From Aureimonas sp. Leaf427 (GTDB taxonomy: Bacteria; Pseudomonadota; Alphaproteobacteria; Rhizobiales; Rhizobiaceae), in assembly GCF_001425485.1 (NCBI RefSeq), contig NZ_LMQW01000053.1, positions 63,312-127,311 of the forward strand: DNA of 64,000 nucleotides, given 5' to 3'. Each line of letters starts with the position of its first letter. Position 1 is the stretch's first letter. The notes under the pieces are model-generated. The model saw nothing but the letters and a program-made list of their open reading frames with translations. It had not been told where the DNA came from and did not search any database. The position numbers were made by a program, and so were the translations under genes. Shown piece after piece: positions 19,381 to 27,746 of this stretch.

Positions 19381-20112
19381 GTGAACGCCCGCATCGCGGT
19401 GGTCGAGGACGAGGAAGCGCTGGGAGTTCTCCTGCGCTACAATCTGGAGGCCGAGGGCTACATCGTCGACACGATCGCGCGTGGCGACGAGGCCGACCTC
19501 CGGCTGAAGGAGGCGGTTCCCGACCTTCTCATCCTGGACTGGATGCTGCCCGGCCTTTCCGGCGTCGAGCTGTGCCGGCGTCTGCGGACGCGGCCGGAGA
19601 CCGAGCGGCTGCCGATCATCATGCTCACCGCGCGCGGCGAGGAATCCGAGCGCGTGCGCGGCCTCTCGGTCGGCGCGGACGACTATGTGGTGAAGCCCTT
19701 CTCGACGCCTGAGCTTCTGGCCCGTGTGCGCGCCATGCTGCGGCGGGCGAAGCCCGAGAAGATCTCGACGCTTCTCTCCGCCGGCGACATCGACCTCGAT
19801 CGGGAGACGCATCGCGTCCGCCGGTCGGGCCGCGAGATCAAGCTCGGACCGACGGAGTTCAAGCTCCTCGAGTTCCTGATGCAGTCGCCCGGCCGCGTCT
19901 TCTCGCGCGAGCAGCTGCTCGACGGGGTCTGGGGCCGGGACATCTATGTCGACGAGCGCACGGTGGACGTCCATGTCGGGCGCCTGCGCAAGTCGATCAA
20001 CCGGGGCCGGCAGCGCGATCCCATCCGCACCGTGCGCGGCGCGGGCTATGCGCTGGACGAGCAGTTCACGGCGGCCAAGGCCGTCGTGCGAAGCGACGCC
20101 CTCAGCGCCTGA
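19381..20112 (+). CDS. phoB: phosphate regulon response regulator PhoB
   Basis: 243 residues. The receiver domain has the acidic pocket VVEDEE, phospho-acceptor Asp53 (LILDWMLPG) and VVKPFS. The C-terminal winged helix (OmpR/PhoB type) has GPTEFKLLEFLM and RTVDVHVGRLRKS. It binds PHO boxes such as those before pstS, giving autoregulation if the operon is transcribed through. It starts with GTG, 12 bp after phoU. Confidence 0.96.
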   Translation: MNARIAVVEDEEALGVLLRYNLEAEGYIVDTIARGDEADLRLKEAVPDLLILDWMLPGLSGVELCRRLRTRPETERLPIIMLTARGEESERVRGLSVGADDYVVKPFSTPELLARVRAMLRRAKPEKISTLLSAGDIDLDRETHRVRRSGREIKLGPTEFKLLEFLMQSPGRVFSREQLLDGVWGRDIYVDERTVDVHVGRLRKSINRGRQRDPIRTVRGAGYALDEQFTAAKAVVRSDALSA

Positions 20113-20212
20113 CGCCACGCTTCCTTCTGCTTCGAGGCCATCGCATCCTGCCGGATGCGGTGGCCTTTTCGCGTCGCGGCGGATGTTCGGACTTCGCGCC
20201 GGGCCTGAAACG

Positions 20213-20240
20213 AAAAACGGCGCCTCGAAGGGCGCCGTTT
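20213..20240 (-). terminator. intrinsic terminator of gcrA
   Basis: A 10-bp perfect stem (20215-20224 with 20231-20240) followed on the minus strand by five Ts (20213-20217). It is about 20 bp past the gcrA stop. In the plus direction only three Ts follow, so it may stop phoB transcripts weakly. Confidence 0.8.
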
Positions 20241-20260
20241 CGATCTCGTGTCGGTGCCGC

Positions 20261-20842
20261 TCAGCGGACGCGGCGGCGTTCCGAGACGGGCTGGAAGGCG
20301 AGGCGCGCGTGATAGGCGCAATAGGGGGAGGCGTCGTTCGAATGGTTGCCGCAGAAGCGGAAATCGGCCTGGAGCGGGTCGCCGAGCGGCCATTTGCAGG
20401 TGCGGTCGCTGAGCTGGACGAGCGTCAGGTTGCGCGAGATCGGAACGACCTCGCCGGGCACGCGCGGCTGCAGGTCGCCGATGACGAGCTCTTCGTCCGG
20501 CTCGATCTTGAAGGCCGTAGCCCCGTCCACGCGGGGGGCGGAGCGGGGGGCGGACGGGCTGGCGACGACGCGCAGGGTGGCCGGAATGACGACGGCCTCC
20601 TCGACGGAGACGTCGCTCTCCTCCACGATCACCGTGTTCAGCTCGTCGGCACCGACCAGCTCCGACGCCGCCAGGACGCCGCTCGATGCGGGCCGGGCCC
20701 GGCCTTCGAGCTTCAGGCGATGGACCTTGCCGATCACCGCGTTGCGCGTGACGCCGCCGAGCTGGGTGGCGATCTGGCTGGCGCTCAGCCCCTCGCTCCA
20801 GAGCTTGCTCAGAAGCTCCACTCTCTCGTCGGTCCAGCCCAT
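20261..20842 (-). CDS. gcrA: cell-cycle regulator GcrA
   Basis: 193 residues. The N-terminal helix-turn-helix MGWTDERVELLSKLWSEGLS...TRNAVIGKVHRLKL is the GcrA hallmark, and the C-terminal domain has CKWPLGDP and FCGNHSNDASPYCAYH, which contacts sigma-70. GcrA activates promoters containing GANTC methylated by CcrM. ATG at 20842 is preceded by AAGGAG; the frame stays open upstream to 21244 but without similarity. Five GANTC sites lie in its upstream region. Confidence 0.95.
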   Translation of the reverse strand: MGWTDERVELLSKLWSEGLSASQIATQLGGVTRNAVIGKVHRLKLEGRARPASSGVLAASELVGADELNTVIVEESDVSVEEAVVIPATLRVVASPSAPRSAPRVDGATAFKIEPDEELVIGDLQPRVPGEVVPISRNLTLVQLSDRTCKWPLGDPLQADFRFCGNHSNDASPYCAYHARLAFQPVSERRRVR

Positions 20843-21291
20843 GCAAAGCTCCTTCACTTCTGGCCCGCGCGGCAGGACGGAATCCATCATCCCCTTCCCA
20901 GCCACAGGCCAGGAAGCGATATCAACATCTATTGGTTGACGAGGTCCGCCGCACGAAATCTTGTGTCTTGGAAAATTTAACCTATCGGGTGAGTCCGTGA
21001 CAAGAGTCGGTCCCATTGACTGGAATCGATTTCGAGCTTTTCCCCAGGTGTCTCGATTCGAAACCCGGTTCGGCCGCTTGACCGAAAGCGCCCGCCGCCG
21101 ACCGAGGAAGACCCGGCTTCGATTGACATTTCCGCTTCTTTCTATGGTATAGGCACGAAACTTCCTCGAAAGCGGATGCTCCTGCGGGGGCGTTATCAGG
21201 ACCGCCGGTGAGCGCCTCGGGCGCGCTTCGGCCCCAAGAGCCATTGCGGCGAGCCCTCCATGGATTCCGGGCCGCCCCTTCCGATACGGAA
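20843..21291. promoter_or_regulatory. divergent control region between gcrA and argD, with a GANTC cluster
   Basis: This 449-bp stretch holds no convincing gene. GANTC sites, the target of the CcrM methyltransferase, occur at 20880-20884, 20991-20995, 21004-21008, 21023-21027 and 21055-21059; four fall within 69 bp. The argD promoter lies at its right part. The run between 20930 and 21150 is clearly richer in A and T than the flanking genes. Confidence 0.6.
21123..21153 (+). promoter_or_regulatory. sigma-70 promoter for argD-argF-hslO
   Basis: A consensus -35 TTGACA at 21123-21128 is followed by TATAGG at 21148-21153 (19-bp spacer; GGTATA at 17 bp is also possible). It leaves a leader of about 130 bases before argD. 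Confidence 0.6.
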
Positions 21292-22515
21292 ATGAGCGTC
21301 GTCATGTCTGCCGAGTCCCCGTCGTCCTCCCCCCTCTACTCCACCTATGCGCGCGCGCCGCTCCAGTTCGAGCGCGGTGCCGGTGTCTGGCTGGAGACGG
21401 CGGACGGCCGCCGATATCTCGATCTGGCGGGCGGCGTCGCGGTCAACTCGCTCGGCCATGCCCATCCCCATCTCGTCGAGGCGCTCAAGAGCCAGGCCGA
21501 GAAGCTCTGGCACGTCTCGAACCTCTACGAGATCCCCGGACAGAACCGGCTCGCCGAGCGTCTGACGGCCGTGACCTTCGCCGACCGCGCCTTCTTCACC
21601 AATTCCGGCGCCGAGGCGATCGAATGCGCGGTGAAGACCGCGCGGCGCTATCACTATGTGAACGGCAATCCCGAGCGTTTCCGGATCGTCACCTTCGAGG
21701 GCGCCTTCCATGGCCGCACGCTTGCCACGATCGCCGCGGGCGGGCAGGCGAAGTATCTGGAAGGCTTCGGGCCGAAGGTCGAGGGCTTCGATCAGGTCGC
21801 CTTCGGCGATCACGAGGGGCTGAAGGCCGCGATCACCGATGCGACGGCCGCCATCCTCGTCGAGCCGATCCAGGGCGAAGGCGGCATCCGCTCGGTCCCG
21901 CCGGAGTGCCTGCGGGGGCTTCGCGAGCTTTGCGACGAGGCCGGCATCCTCCTCATCTACGACGAGGTCCAGACCGGCGTTGGACGCACCGGGCATCTCT
22001 TCGCGCATGAGGCATCGGGCGCCTTCCCCGACATCATGGCGGTGGCCAAGGGCATCGGCGGCGGTTTCCCCATGGGCGCGTGCCTTGCGACCGAGGAAGC
22101 GGCCAAGGGCATGACGGCCGGCACGCACGGCTCGACCTTCGGCGGCAATCCGCTCGCCATGGCGGTCGGCAATGCCGTGCTCGACGTGATTCTGGAGGAC
22201 GATTTCCTGCAGAACGTCCGCGACGCCGCGCTGCAGTTCAAGCAGGGCCTCGCCTCGCTGGTCGACCGCTTTCCCGACGTCGTGTCCGAAGTGCGCGGGG
22301 AGGGGCTCCTTCTCGGCATCAAGGCCAAGGTGCAGAACACGGCGCTGATCGCCGAGATCCGCGATCATGGCGTTTTGACCGTTCCCGCGGGCGACAATGT
22401 CGTGCGCCTCCTGCCGCCGCTGATCATCACGGCGGACGAGGTGCGCGAGGCGCTGGCGCGCATCGAGGCCGCCGTTTCGAGCCTGTCGCTCGCCTCCGCC
22501 AAGAAGTCGGCGTGA
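21292..22515 (+). CDS. argD: acetylornithine transaminase ArgD
   Basis: 407 residues, class III PLP aminotransferase. [16 protein letters not shown] binds the phosphate of [14 protein letters not shown] precedes the catalytic lysine, and Lys253 ([13 protein letters not shown]) forms the Schiff base. It converts N-acetylglutamate semialdehyde to N-acetylornithine in arginine synthesis and may also serve lysine synthesis. ATG at 21292 was chosen because the upstream frame lacks similarity. It is followed immediately by argF, the usual Rhizobiales pairing. Confidence 0.94.
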   Translation: MSVVMSAESPSSSPLYSTYARAPLQFERGAGVWLETADGRRYLDLAGGVAVNSLGHAHPHLVEALKSQAEKLWHVSNLYEIPGQNRLAERLTAVTFADRAFFTNSGAEAIECAVKTARRYHYVNGNPERFRIVTFEGAFHGRTLATIAAGGQAKYLEGFGPKVEGFDQVAFGDHEGLKAAITDATAAILVEPIQGEGGIRSVPPECLRGLRELCDEAGILLIYDEVQTGVGRTGHLFAHEASGAFPDIMAVAKGIGGGFPMGACLATEEAAKGMTAGTHGSTFGGNPLAMAVGNAVLDVILEDDFLQNVRDAALQFKQGLASLVDRFPDVVSEVRGEGLLLGIKAKVQNTALIAEIRDHGVLTVPAGDNVVRLLPPLIITADEVREALARIEAAVSSLSLASAKKSA

Positions 22516-22520
22516 GCGGC

Positions 22521-23462
22521 ATGGGGATGAACGGAGCCTTCGGGCAGAAGCCCCGGCATTTCATCGATCTGGCCGTGGTCGAGAAGGCCGAGCTGCATTC
22601 GATCGTGAGCGATGCGATCCAGCGCAAGGCGCTCGGCCGTGACGGGCCGAAGCCGCTTTCCGGCAAGGTCCTGGCGATGATCTTCGACAAGCCCTCGACG
22701 CGCACGCGCGTCTCCTTCGACGTCGCCATGCGCCAGCTCGGCGGCGAGACGCTGTTCCTCTCCGGCACCGAGATGCAGCTCGGCCGGTCCGAGACGATCG
22801 CGGACACCGCGCGCGTCCTCTCGCGCTATGTCGACGCGATCATGATCCGCACGACGACGCACGACCGGCTGCTCGAAATGGCCGAATTCGCGACGGTGCC
22901 CGTCATCAACGGGCTGACCGACGACACGCATCCCTGCCAGATCATGGCCGATCTCATGACCTATCAGGAGAAGCGCGGCTCCGTCGCGGGCAAGACGATC
23001 GCCTGGAGCGGCGACGGCAACAACGTCCTGAACAGCTTCATCGAGGCCTCCGCGCGTTTCGACTTCACCTTGCGCATCGCGACGCCCGAGGGCTCGGAGC
23101 CGGATGCGGGCCGCATCGCGCGCGCGCGCGCCGACGGCGGCTCGATCGTCACGACCTTCGATGCCGTGGAAGCCGTGCGCGGCGCCGATCTCGTCGTGAC
23201 CGACACCTGGGTCTCGATGGGCCGCGAGGATCAGGCGCGGGGGCACAACGTCTTCCAGCCCTATCAGGTCGACGGACGCCTGATGAGCCACGCCGCGCCG
23301 GACGCGTTGTTCATGCACTGCCTGCCAGCCCATCGGGGCGAGGAGGTCACGGACGAGGTGATCGACGGGCCGCAGTCGGTGGTGTTCGACGAGGCGGAGA
23401 ACCGTCTTCACGCCCAGAAGTCGATCCTCGCCTGGTGCTTCGGCGAGGTCGCCGCATCATGA
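22521..23462 (+). CDS. argF: ornithine carbamoyltransferase ArgF
   Basis: 313 residues. The carbamoyl-phosphate motif STRTR is at 59-63 in [12 protein letters not shown], then HPCQIMADL and the ornithine-binding HCLPAHRG near the C-terminus. It makes citrulline from ornithine and carbamoyl phosphate in the cytosol. The start is ATG 22521; a GTG at 22512 overlapping the argD stop in GTGA is an equal alternative. The stop overlaps the hslO start in ATGA. Confidence 0.95.
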   Translation: MGMNGAFGQKPRHFIDLAVVEKAELHSIVSDAIQRKALGRDGPKPLSGKVLAMIFDKPSTRTRVSFDVAMRQLGGETLFLSGTEMQLGRSETIADTARVLSRYVDAIMIRTTTHDRLLEMAEFATVPVINGLTDDTHPCQIMADLMTYQEKRGSVAGKTIAWSGDGNNVLNSFIEASARFDFTLRIATPEGSEPDAGRIARARADGGSIVTTFDAVEAVRGADLVVTDTWVSMGREDQARGHNVFQPYQVDGRLMSHAAPDALFMHCLPAHRGEEVTDEVIDGPQSVVFDEAENRLHAQKSILAWCFGEVAAS

Positions 23463-24478
23463 GTTCGCAGATCACTTCGGACGAGGCGGGTTATTCCGGG
23501 CTCGGCGGCTTCGGCTTTGCCGGCGACGACGCGGTCGTGCCCTTCCATGTGGAGGCGCTGGACGCGCGCGGCCGCGCCGTGCAGCTCGGCACCATGCTCG
23601 ATCAGGTTCTCGGACGTCACGACTATCCCGAGCCCGTCTCGCGGCTTCTGGCCGAGATGATCGTTCTGACCGTCCTTCTCGGCACTTCGCTGAAGTTCGA
23701 CGGCAAGTTCATCGCGCAGGCGCAGACGGACGGGCCGGTCGATCTTCTCGTGGTCGATTTCACGACGCCCTCCAGCGTCCGCGCCTATGCGCGCTTCGAC
23801 GAGGAGCGGGTCGCCGCCGCCGCTGCCGGCCCGCACGCGGCCGAGACGCTGCTCGGCGCCGGCACGCTGGCTTTGACCGTCGATCAGGGCGGCCACATGC
23901 AGCGCTATCAGGGCATCGTGGAACTCACCGGCGGCTCCTCGCTGGAGGACGTGGCCGAGGGCTATTTCCGGCAGTCCGAGCAGATCCCGACGACCGTGCG
24001 CCTTGCCGTCGCCCGGATCGCACGGCGTTCGGAGGCCGGCGGCTTCGTCGAGACCTGGCGGGCCGGTGGCCTCATCGCGCAGTTCCTGCCCGAAGCGCCC
24101 GAGCGGATGCGCATGCCCGACCTGCCCGGCGGCGACGCGCCCGAAGGCGCCGAGGACCTGTCCGTCTTCGCAGACGACGACGCCTGGACCGAGGTCAAGG
24201 CGCTGGTCGAGACCGTCCACGACTCCGAACTCGCCGATCCCGATGTCGGCGTCGAGCGCCTTCTCTTCCGGCTGTTCCACGAGCGCGGCGTTCGCGTCTT
24301 TCCGGCGACGGCCGTCATCGACGACTGCTCCTGCTCGCGCGAGCGCATCAAGGAGGTCCTTTCCAACTTCTCCGCCGAGGAGATCACGGAGAGCGTCGAG
24401 GAGGGCCGGATCGCGGTCACCTGCGAATTCTGCGGCGAGCATTACGACTTCGCGCCGGAGGAATTCGAGACCGACTGA
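23459..24478 (+). CDS. hslO: redox-regulated chaperone Hsp33
   Basis: 339 residues. The C-terminal zinc centre is intact: [10 protein letters not shown] and [12 protein letters not shown] provide the CxC and CxxC pairs. Oxidation of these cysteines releases zinc and activates the holdase during oxidative stress. The N-terminal substrate-binding fold shows [20 protein letters not shown]. Its 4-bp overlap with argF places it in the arginine operon, an arrangement common in Rhizobiales. Confidence 0.95.
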   Translation: MSSQITSDEAGYSGLGGFGFAGDDAVVPFHVEALDARGRAVQLGTMLDQVLGRHDYPEPVSRLLAEMIVLTVLLGTSLKFDGKFIAQAQTDGPVDLLVVDFTTPSSVRAYARFDEERVAAAAAGPHAAETLLGAGTLALTVDQGGHMQRYQGIVELTGGSSLEDVAEGYFRQSEQIPTTVRLAVARIARRSEAGGFVETWRAGGLIAQFLPEAPERMRMPDLPGGDAPEGAEDLSVFADDDAWTEVKALVETVHDSELADPDVGVERLLFRLFHERGVRVFPATAVIDDCSCSRERIKEVLSNFSAEEITESVEEGRIAVTCEFCGEHYDFAPEEFETD

Positions 24479-24498
24479 ATTCGCGCGACCGGTTCGGC

Positions 24499-24891
24499 TC
24501 AGTTCAGGATACGCCGGTGGACCGGGGCATCCAGCGAGAAGGCGGGGATGTCGGCCTCGAAGCTTTTGCCGGAGGGAAGCTGCATCCGGTAATGGCCGCG
24601 CATGATGCCGGACGGCGTCGGCAGCGGGCAGCCGGACGTGTAGGTGTAGCTGTCGCCCGGCGACAGGATCGGCGTGTCGCCGACGACGCCCGCCCCGCGC
24701 ACCTCTTCGACATGGCCCCGGCCATCCGTGATGTGCCAGTAGCGATGCGTCAGCTGCACGGTGTCGCGGCTGCCGTTCTCGATCTCCACCTTGTAGGCGA
24801 AGACCCAGCGTCCGTCGTCCGGCTTCGACTGCGCCTCCAGATAGCTCGGCGTGACCGTGATCGTGATGTGGCGGGTGGTGGCGCTGTACAT
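24499..24891 (-). CDS. apaG: Co2+/Mg2+ efflux protein ApaG
   Basis: 130 residues, the full length of the single-domain ApaG fold (fibronectin type III-like). Conserved patterns are [20 protein letters not shown] and [20 protein letters not shown]. The family is named for effects on cobalt and magnesium resistance in enterobacteria, but its molecular role is poorly defined. It is convergent with hslO (20-bp gap) and lies downstream of metZ on the same strand, with 155 bp between. Confidence 0.95.
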   Translation of the reverse strand: MYSATTRHITITVTPSYLEAQSKPDDGRWVFAYKVEIENGSRDTVQLTHRYWHITDGRGHVEEVRGAGVVGDTPILSPGDSYTYTSGCPLPTPSGIMRGHYRMQLPSGKSFEADIPAFSLDAPVHRRILN

Positions 24892-25046
24892 GGGCTGTCC
24901 TGATCCCTTCCGTCCGATGCTCTACCAGCCGTTGTCCTCGGACCTATCGCCGGGCGGCATGCCGGTCAACGACCGGGGGCGCGGAAGGTGTCGCTGCCGC
25001 GCCCGCCGATGGGGCGGGCACGGTGATCCCGGTTGCGAGAGGCCGC

Positions 25047-26243
25047 TCAGATCGCGCGAAGGGCGATCTCGATATCGTCGATGAGATCCGCCACGTCCTC
25101 GATGCCGACGGACAGGCGCAGGAGTCCGTCGTTGATGCCGAGTTCGGCGCGGATTTCGGGGGCGAGGTTCTTGTGCGTCGTCGTCGCGGGATGCGTGATG
25201 AGGCTCTTGGAATCACCGAGATTGTTCGAAATCTTGATGACTTCGAGCGCGTTGGAGAAGCGGAAGGCCGCTTCCTTTCCGCCCTTCAGATCGAAGGCGA
25301 CGAGCGTCGAGCCGCCCGTCATCTGCTTGGCGATGACGGCGGCATCGGGATGGTCGGCGCGGCCGGGATAGAGGACGCGCGCGATCTCGTCCGACTGCGC
25401 GAGCCGATCGGCGAGGAGCCCGGCGCTCGTCGTCTGGCGCGCGACGCGCAGCGGCAACGTCTCGAGGCCCTTCAGCATGGTCCAGGCATTGAAGGGCGAG
25501 AGCGAGGGGCCGGTGTGGCGGAAGAAGTCCGCCAGATTCTTGTCGATCCAGTCCTGGTTCGACAGGATGACACCGCCGAGGCACCGTCCCTGGCCGTCGA
25601 TATGCTTGGTCGCGGAATAGACGACGATGTCGGCGCCGAGCTGCAGCGGCTTCTGCTGCATGGGCGTGGCGAAGACGTTGTCGACGACGACGGTGGCGCC
25701 GGCCGCATGGGCGATCTCGGCGACGGCCGCGATGTCGATGACCTCCAGCGTCGGATTGGTCGGCGTCTCCATGAAGAAGACCTTGGTCTCCGGGCGCACG
25801 GCCTCGCGCCAGGCGTCGAGATCGCGCCCGTCGACGAAGGTGGACGCGACGCCGGCGCGTCCGAGAACGGTTTCCACCACATAGCGACACGAGCCGAAGA
25901 GGGCGCGCGAGGAGACGATGTGATCCCCCGCCTTCACCTGGCACTGGAGCGCGGCGGTCACGGCGGCCATGCCGGAGGCGGTGGCGCGCGCGTCCTCGGC
26001 GCCTTCGAGCGCAATCATGCGCTCCTCGAACATGCGCGTCGTCGGATTGCCGTAGCGCGAATAGATGAAGCCGGGCTCCTCGCCCTTGAAGCGGGCCTCG
26101 GCGGCTTCGGCGCTGTCGTAGACGAAGCCCTGCGTCAGGAAGAGCGCCTCGGAGGTCTCGCCGAAGCCGGAACGCACGGTTCCGCCATGCACCATCTGCG
26201 TTGCCGGGCGAAGCGTGCGGCTGGTCTTCGATTTCGTGTCCAT
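25047..26243 (-). CDS. metZ: O-succinylhomoserine sulfhydrylase MetZ
   Basis: 398 residues of the Cys/Met-metabolism PLP family. The phosphate-binding loop ATASGMAAVTAAL is at about 87-99 and the PLP lysine is Lys213 (VVYSATKHIDGQGRC). It makes homocysteine directly from O-succinyl- or O-acetylhomoserine and sulfide. ATG at 26243 has AGGAGA upstream. Control by methionine is supported by the SAM-II riboswitch in its leader. Confidence 0.93.
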   Translation of the reverse strand: MDTKSKTSRTLRPATQMVHGGTVRSGFGETSEALFLTQGFVYDSAEAAEARFKGEEPGFIYSRYGNPTTRMFEERMIALEGAEDARATASGMAAVTAALQCQVKAGDHIVSSRALFGSCRYVVETVLGRAGVASTFVDGRDLDAWREAVRPETKVFFMETPTNPTLEVIDIAAVAEIAHAAGATVVVDNVFATPMQQKPLQLGADIVVYSATKHIDGQGRCLGGVILSNQDWIDKNLADFFRHTGPSLSPFNAWTMLKGLETLPLRVARQTTSAGLLADRLAQSDEIARVLYPGRADHPDAAVIAKQMTGGSTLVAFDLKGGKEAAFRFSNALEVIKISNNLGDSKSLITHPATTTHKNLAPEIRAELGINDGLLRLSVGIEDVADLIDDIEIALRAI

Positions 26244-26349
26244 CGACAGGTCTCCTGATCCGGGGCGGCGCAGCCAAGCGCGAACCCAACGCGAAAAGGC
26301 CGGTCTTCGCGTCGCCGCAAAGCCGGTCTCCGAGCCAATACGTTCGGGA

Positions 26350-26406
26350 CGGCCCTTTAGCGAATTGTTTAACGTGGCTGCAAGCCGGCCGGCCAAATCA
26401 CCACGA
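26350..26406 (-). promoter_or_regulatory. SAM-II riboswitch upstream of metZ
   Basis: Read on the minus strand, the segment from 26405 has the SAM-II layout. CGTGG (26405-26401) pairs with CCACG (26377-26373) to form P1. The conserved GTGATTTGGCCGG loop, the TTAAACAA linker and the downstream GCTAAAGGGCC pair as the pseudoknot (GGCC near 26394 with GGCC near 26355). SAM-II in alphaproteobacteria binds S-adenosylmethionine and shuts off met genes. It lies about 105 bases before the metZ start, so the control mechanism is less obvious than direct masking of the ribosome site. Confidence 0.92.
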
Positions 26407-26414
26407 TGCGCGCC

Positions 26415-26444
26415 GATATAGCGCCGTAGACCCCGAAGCGTCAA
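26415..26444 (-). promoter_or_regulatory. sigma-70 promoter of metZ
   Basis: On the minus strand TTGACG (26444-26439) and TATATC (26420-26415) are separated by 18 bp. Transcription would start near 26408, so the riboswitch begins at the very 5' end of the mRNA. Confidence 0.7.
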
Positions 26445-26543
26445 TTCCTCGAATGCGGGGTCTCTTGGCTCTTGGCCGCCGCTCCGCTAGGGGAAGGGGG
26501 CTGCCGAAACGGCAGGCGTCGGGCGTCAGGGATCGGAACGGGC

Positions 26544-27626
26544 ATGACAGGGGGCATCCTGCCGGATCGCGAGATCGCGGCGCTCTACAGCGCGGGGGCG
26601 ATTTCATCCATTGCGGCGCTCGATGCCGACCAGATCCAGCCGGCGAGCCTCGATCTTCGCCTGGGGAAGACGGCCTATCGCGCGCGCGCGAGCTTCCTGC
26701 CCGGGCCGAACGCGACCGTTTCCGACAAGCTGAAGCGCTTCTCCTTGCACGAGATCGACCTCTCCAACGGTGCGGTTCTGGAGACGGGCTGCGTCTATCT
26801 CGTGCCGCTGATGGAGAGCCTCGCGCTGCCCACCGGCGTCACGGCCGCGGCGAACCCGAAATCCTCCACCGGGCGGCTCGACATCTTCACCCGGGTCATC
26901 ACCGACGGGGCGCAGGAATTCGACAAGGTGCCGGCCGGCTACACGGGGCCGCTCTTTCTGGAAATCTCGCCGCGCACCTTTCCCATCGTGGTGCGGCCGG
27001 GCTCGCGCCTCAGCCAGATCCGCTTTCGCGCCGGCGGCACGCTTCTCACCGAAGCCGACCTTGCCGCGCTTCATGCGGCGGAAACGCTGGTCGCGAGCCG
27101 CGAGGCCAATATCTCGCATGGCGGCATCGCGCTTTCGATCGACCTCGTGGGCGACGAGGACGGGCTCGTCGGCTATCGCGGCAAGCGGCACACGGGCGTC
27201 GTCGACGTCGACAGGCGGGGCGCGCATGCCGTCGCCGAGTTCTGGGAGCCGATCCGGCGCTCGGGGGAGGGCGAACTCGTGCTCGATCCCGACGAGTTCT
27301 ACATCCTCGTCTCCGCCGAGGCCGTGCACGTGCCGCCCGCCTATGCCGCCGAGATGACGCCGTACGATCCGCTCGTCGGCGAGTTCCGCGTCCACTATGC
27401 GGGCTTCTTCGACCCGGGTTTCGGCCATTCCTCCGCCGGCGGGACGGGCAGCCGCGCCGTGCTCGAAGTGCGCAGCCACGAGGTGCCCTTCATCCTGGAG
27501 CACGGGCAGATCGTCGGCCGCCTCGTCTACGAGCGCATGGCCGCGCTGCCCGAACGGCTCTACGGCCTCGACCTCGCCTCCAACTACCAGGCCCAGGGCC
27601 TTAAACTCTCCAAGCATTTCGCCTGA
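26544..27626 (+). CDS. dcd: 2'-deoxycytidine 5'-triphosphate deaminase, long alphaproteobacterial form
   Basis: 360 residues, about twice the length of enteric Dcd. Two related halves are visible: the first has IQPASLDLRLG and NPKSSTGRLDIFTRVITDG, the second GFFDPGFGHSS and RSHEVPFILEHGQIVGRLVY, both dUTPase/Dcd-fold signatures. It converts dCTP to dUTP for thymidylate synthesis. Start at ATG 26544 with GGAACGGG before it. It is divergent from metZ. Confidence 0.88.
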   Translation: MTGGILPDREIAALYSAGAISSIAALDADQIQPASLDLRLGKTAYRARASFLPGPNATVSDKLKRFSLHEIDLSNGAVLETGCVYLVPLMESLALPTGVTAAANPKSSTGRLDIFTRVITDGAQEFDKVPAGYTGPLFLEISPRTFPIVVRPGSRLSQIRFRAGGTLLTEADLAALHAAETLVASREANISHGGIALSIDLVGDEDGLVGYRGKRHTGVVDVDRRGAHAVAEFWEPIRRSGEGELVLDPDEFYILVSAEAVHVPPAYAAEMTPYDPLVGEFRVHYAGFFDPGFGHSSAGGTGSRAVLEVRSHEVPFILEHGQIVGRLVYERMAALPERLYGLDLASNYQAQGLKLSKHFA

Positions 27627-27640
27627 CGCCTGCCCGACCC

Positions 27641-27667
27641 GATCCGCCGCCTCTTGCGCGGCGGATC
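27641..27667 (+). terminator. hairpin after dcd
   Basis: A perfect 10-bp stem (27641-27650 with 27658-27667) with a 7-base loop, 15 bp after the stop codon. No T-run follows, so its termination strength is uncertain. Confidence 0.5.
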
Positions 27668-27693
27668 GCCGTCCACTACCAAGATGGCCGAGC

Positions 27694-27733
27694 GCGGGCG
27701 TAGTTCAGCGGTAGAACGCCAGCTTCCCAAGCC
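27694..27733 (+). tRNA. 5' half of a tRNA-Gly(CCC), interrupted by prophage (attL)
   Basis: The sequence matches the acceptor strand, D-arm and anticodon arm of tRNA-Gly: GCGGGCG, then GTTC...GAAC as D-stem, then CCAGC-TTCCCAA-GC with anticodon CCC at 27726-27728. After that the match stops; no variable loop, T-arm or acceptor 3' strand follows. The phage integrase gene ends only 14 bp further on. This is the left attachment site, with crossover in or just after the anticodon loop. Confidence 0.85.
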
Positions 27734-27746
27734 TCATTGCTCATTC

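Noticed and set aside
25001-25019. 7-bp GC hairpin after metZ as terminator
   Set aside because: No T-run on either strand; too weak to call.
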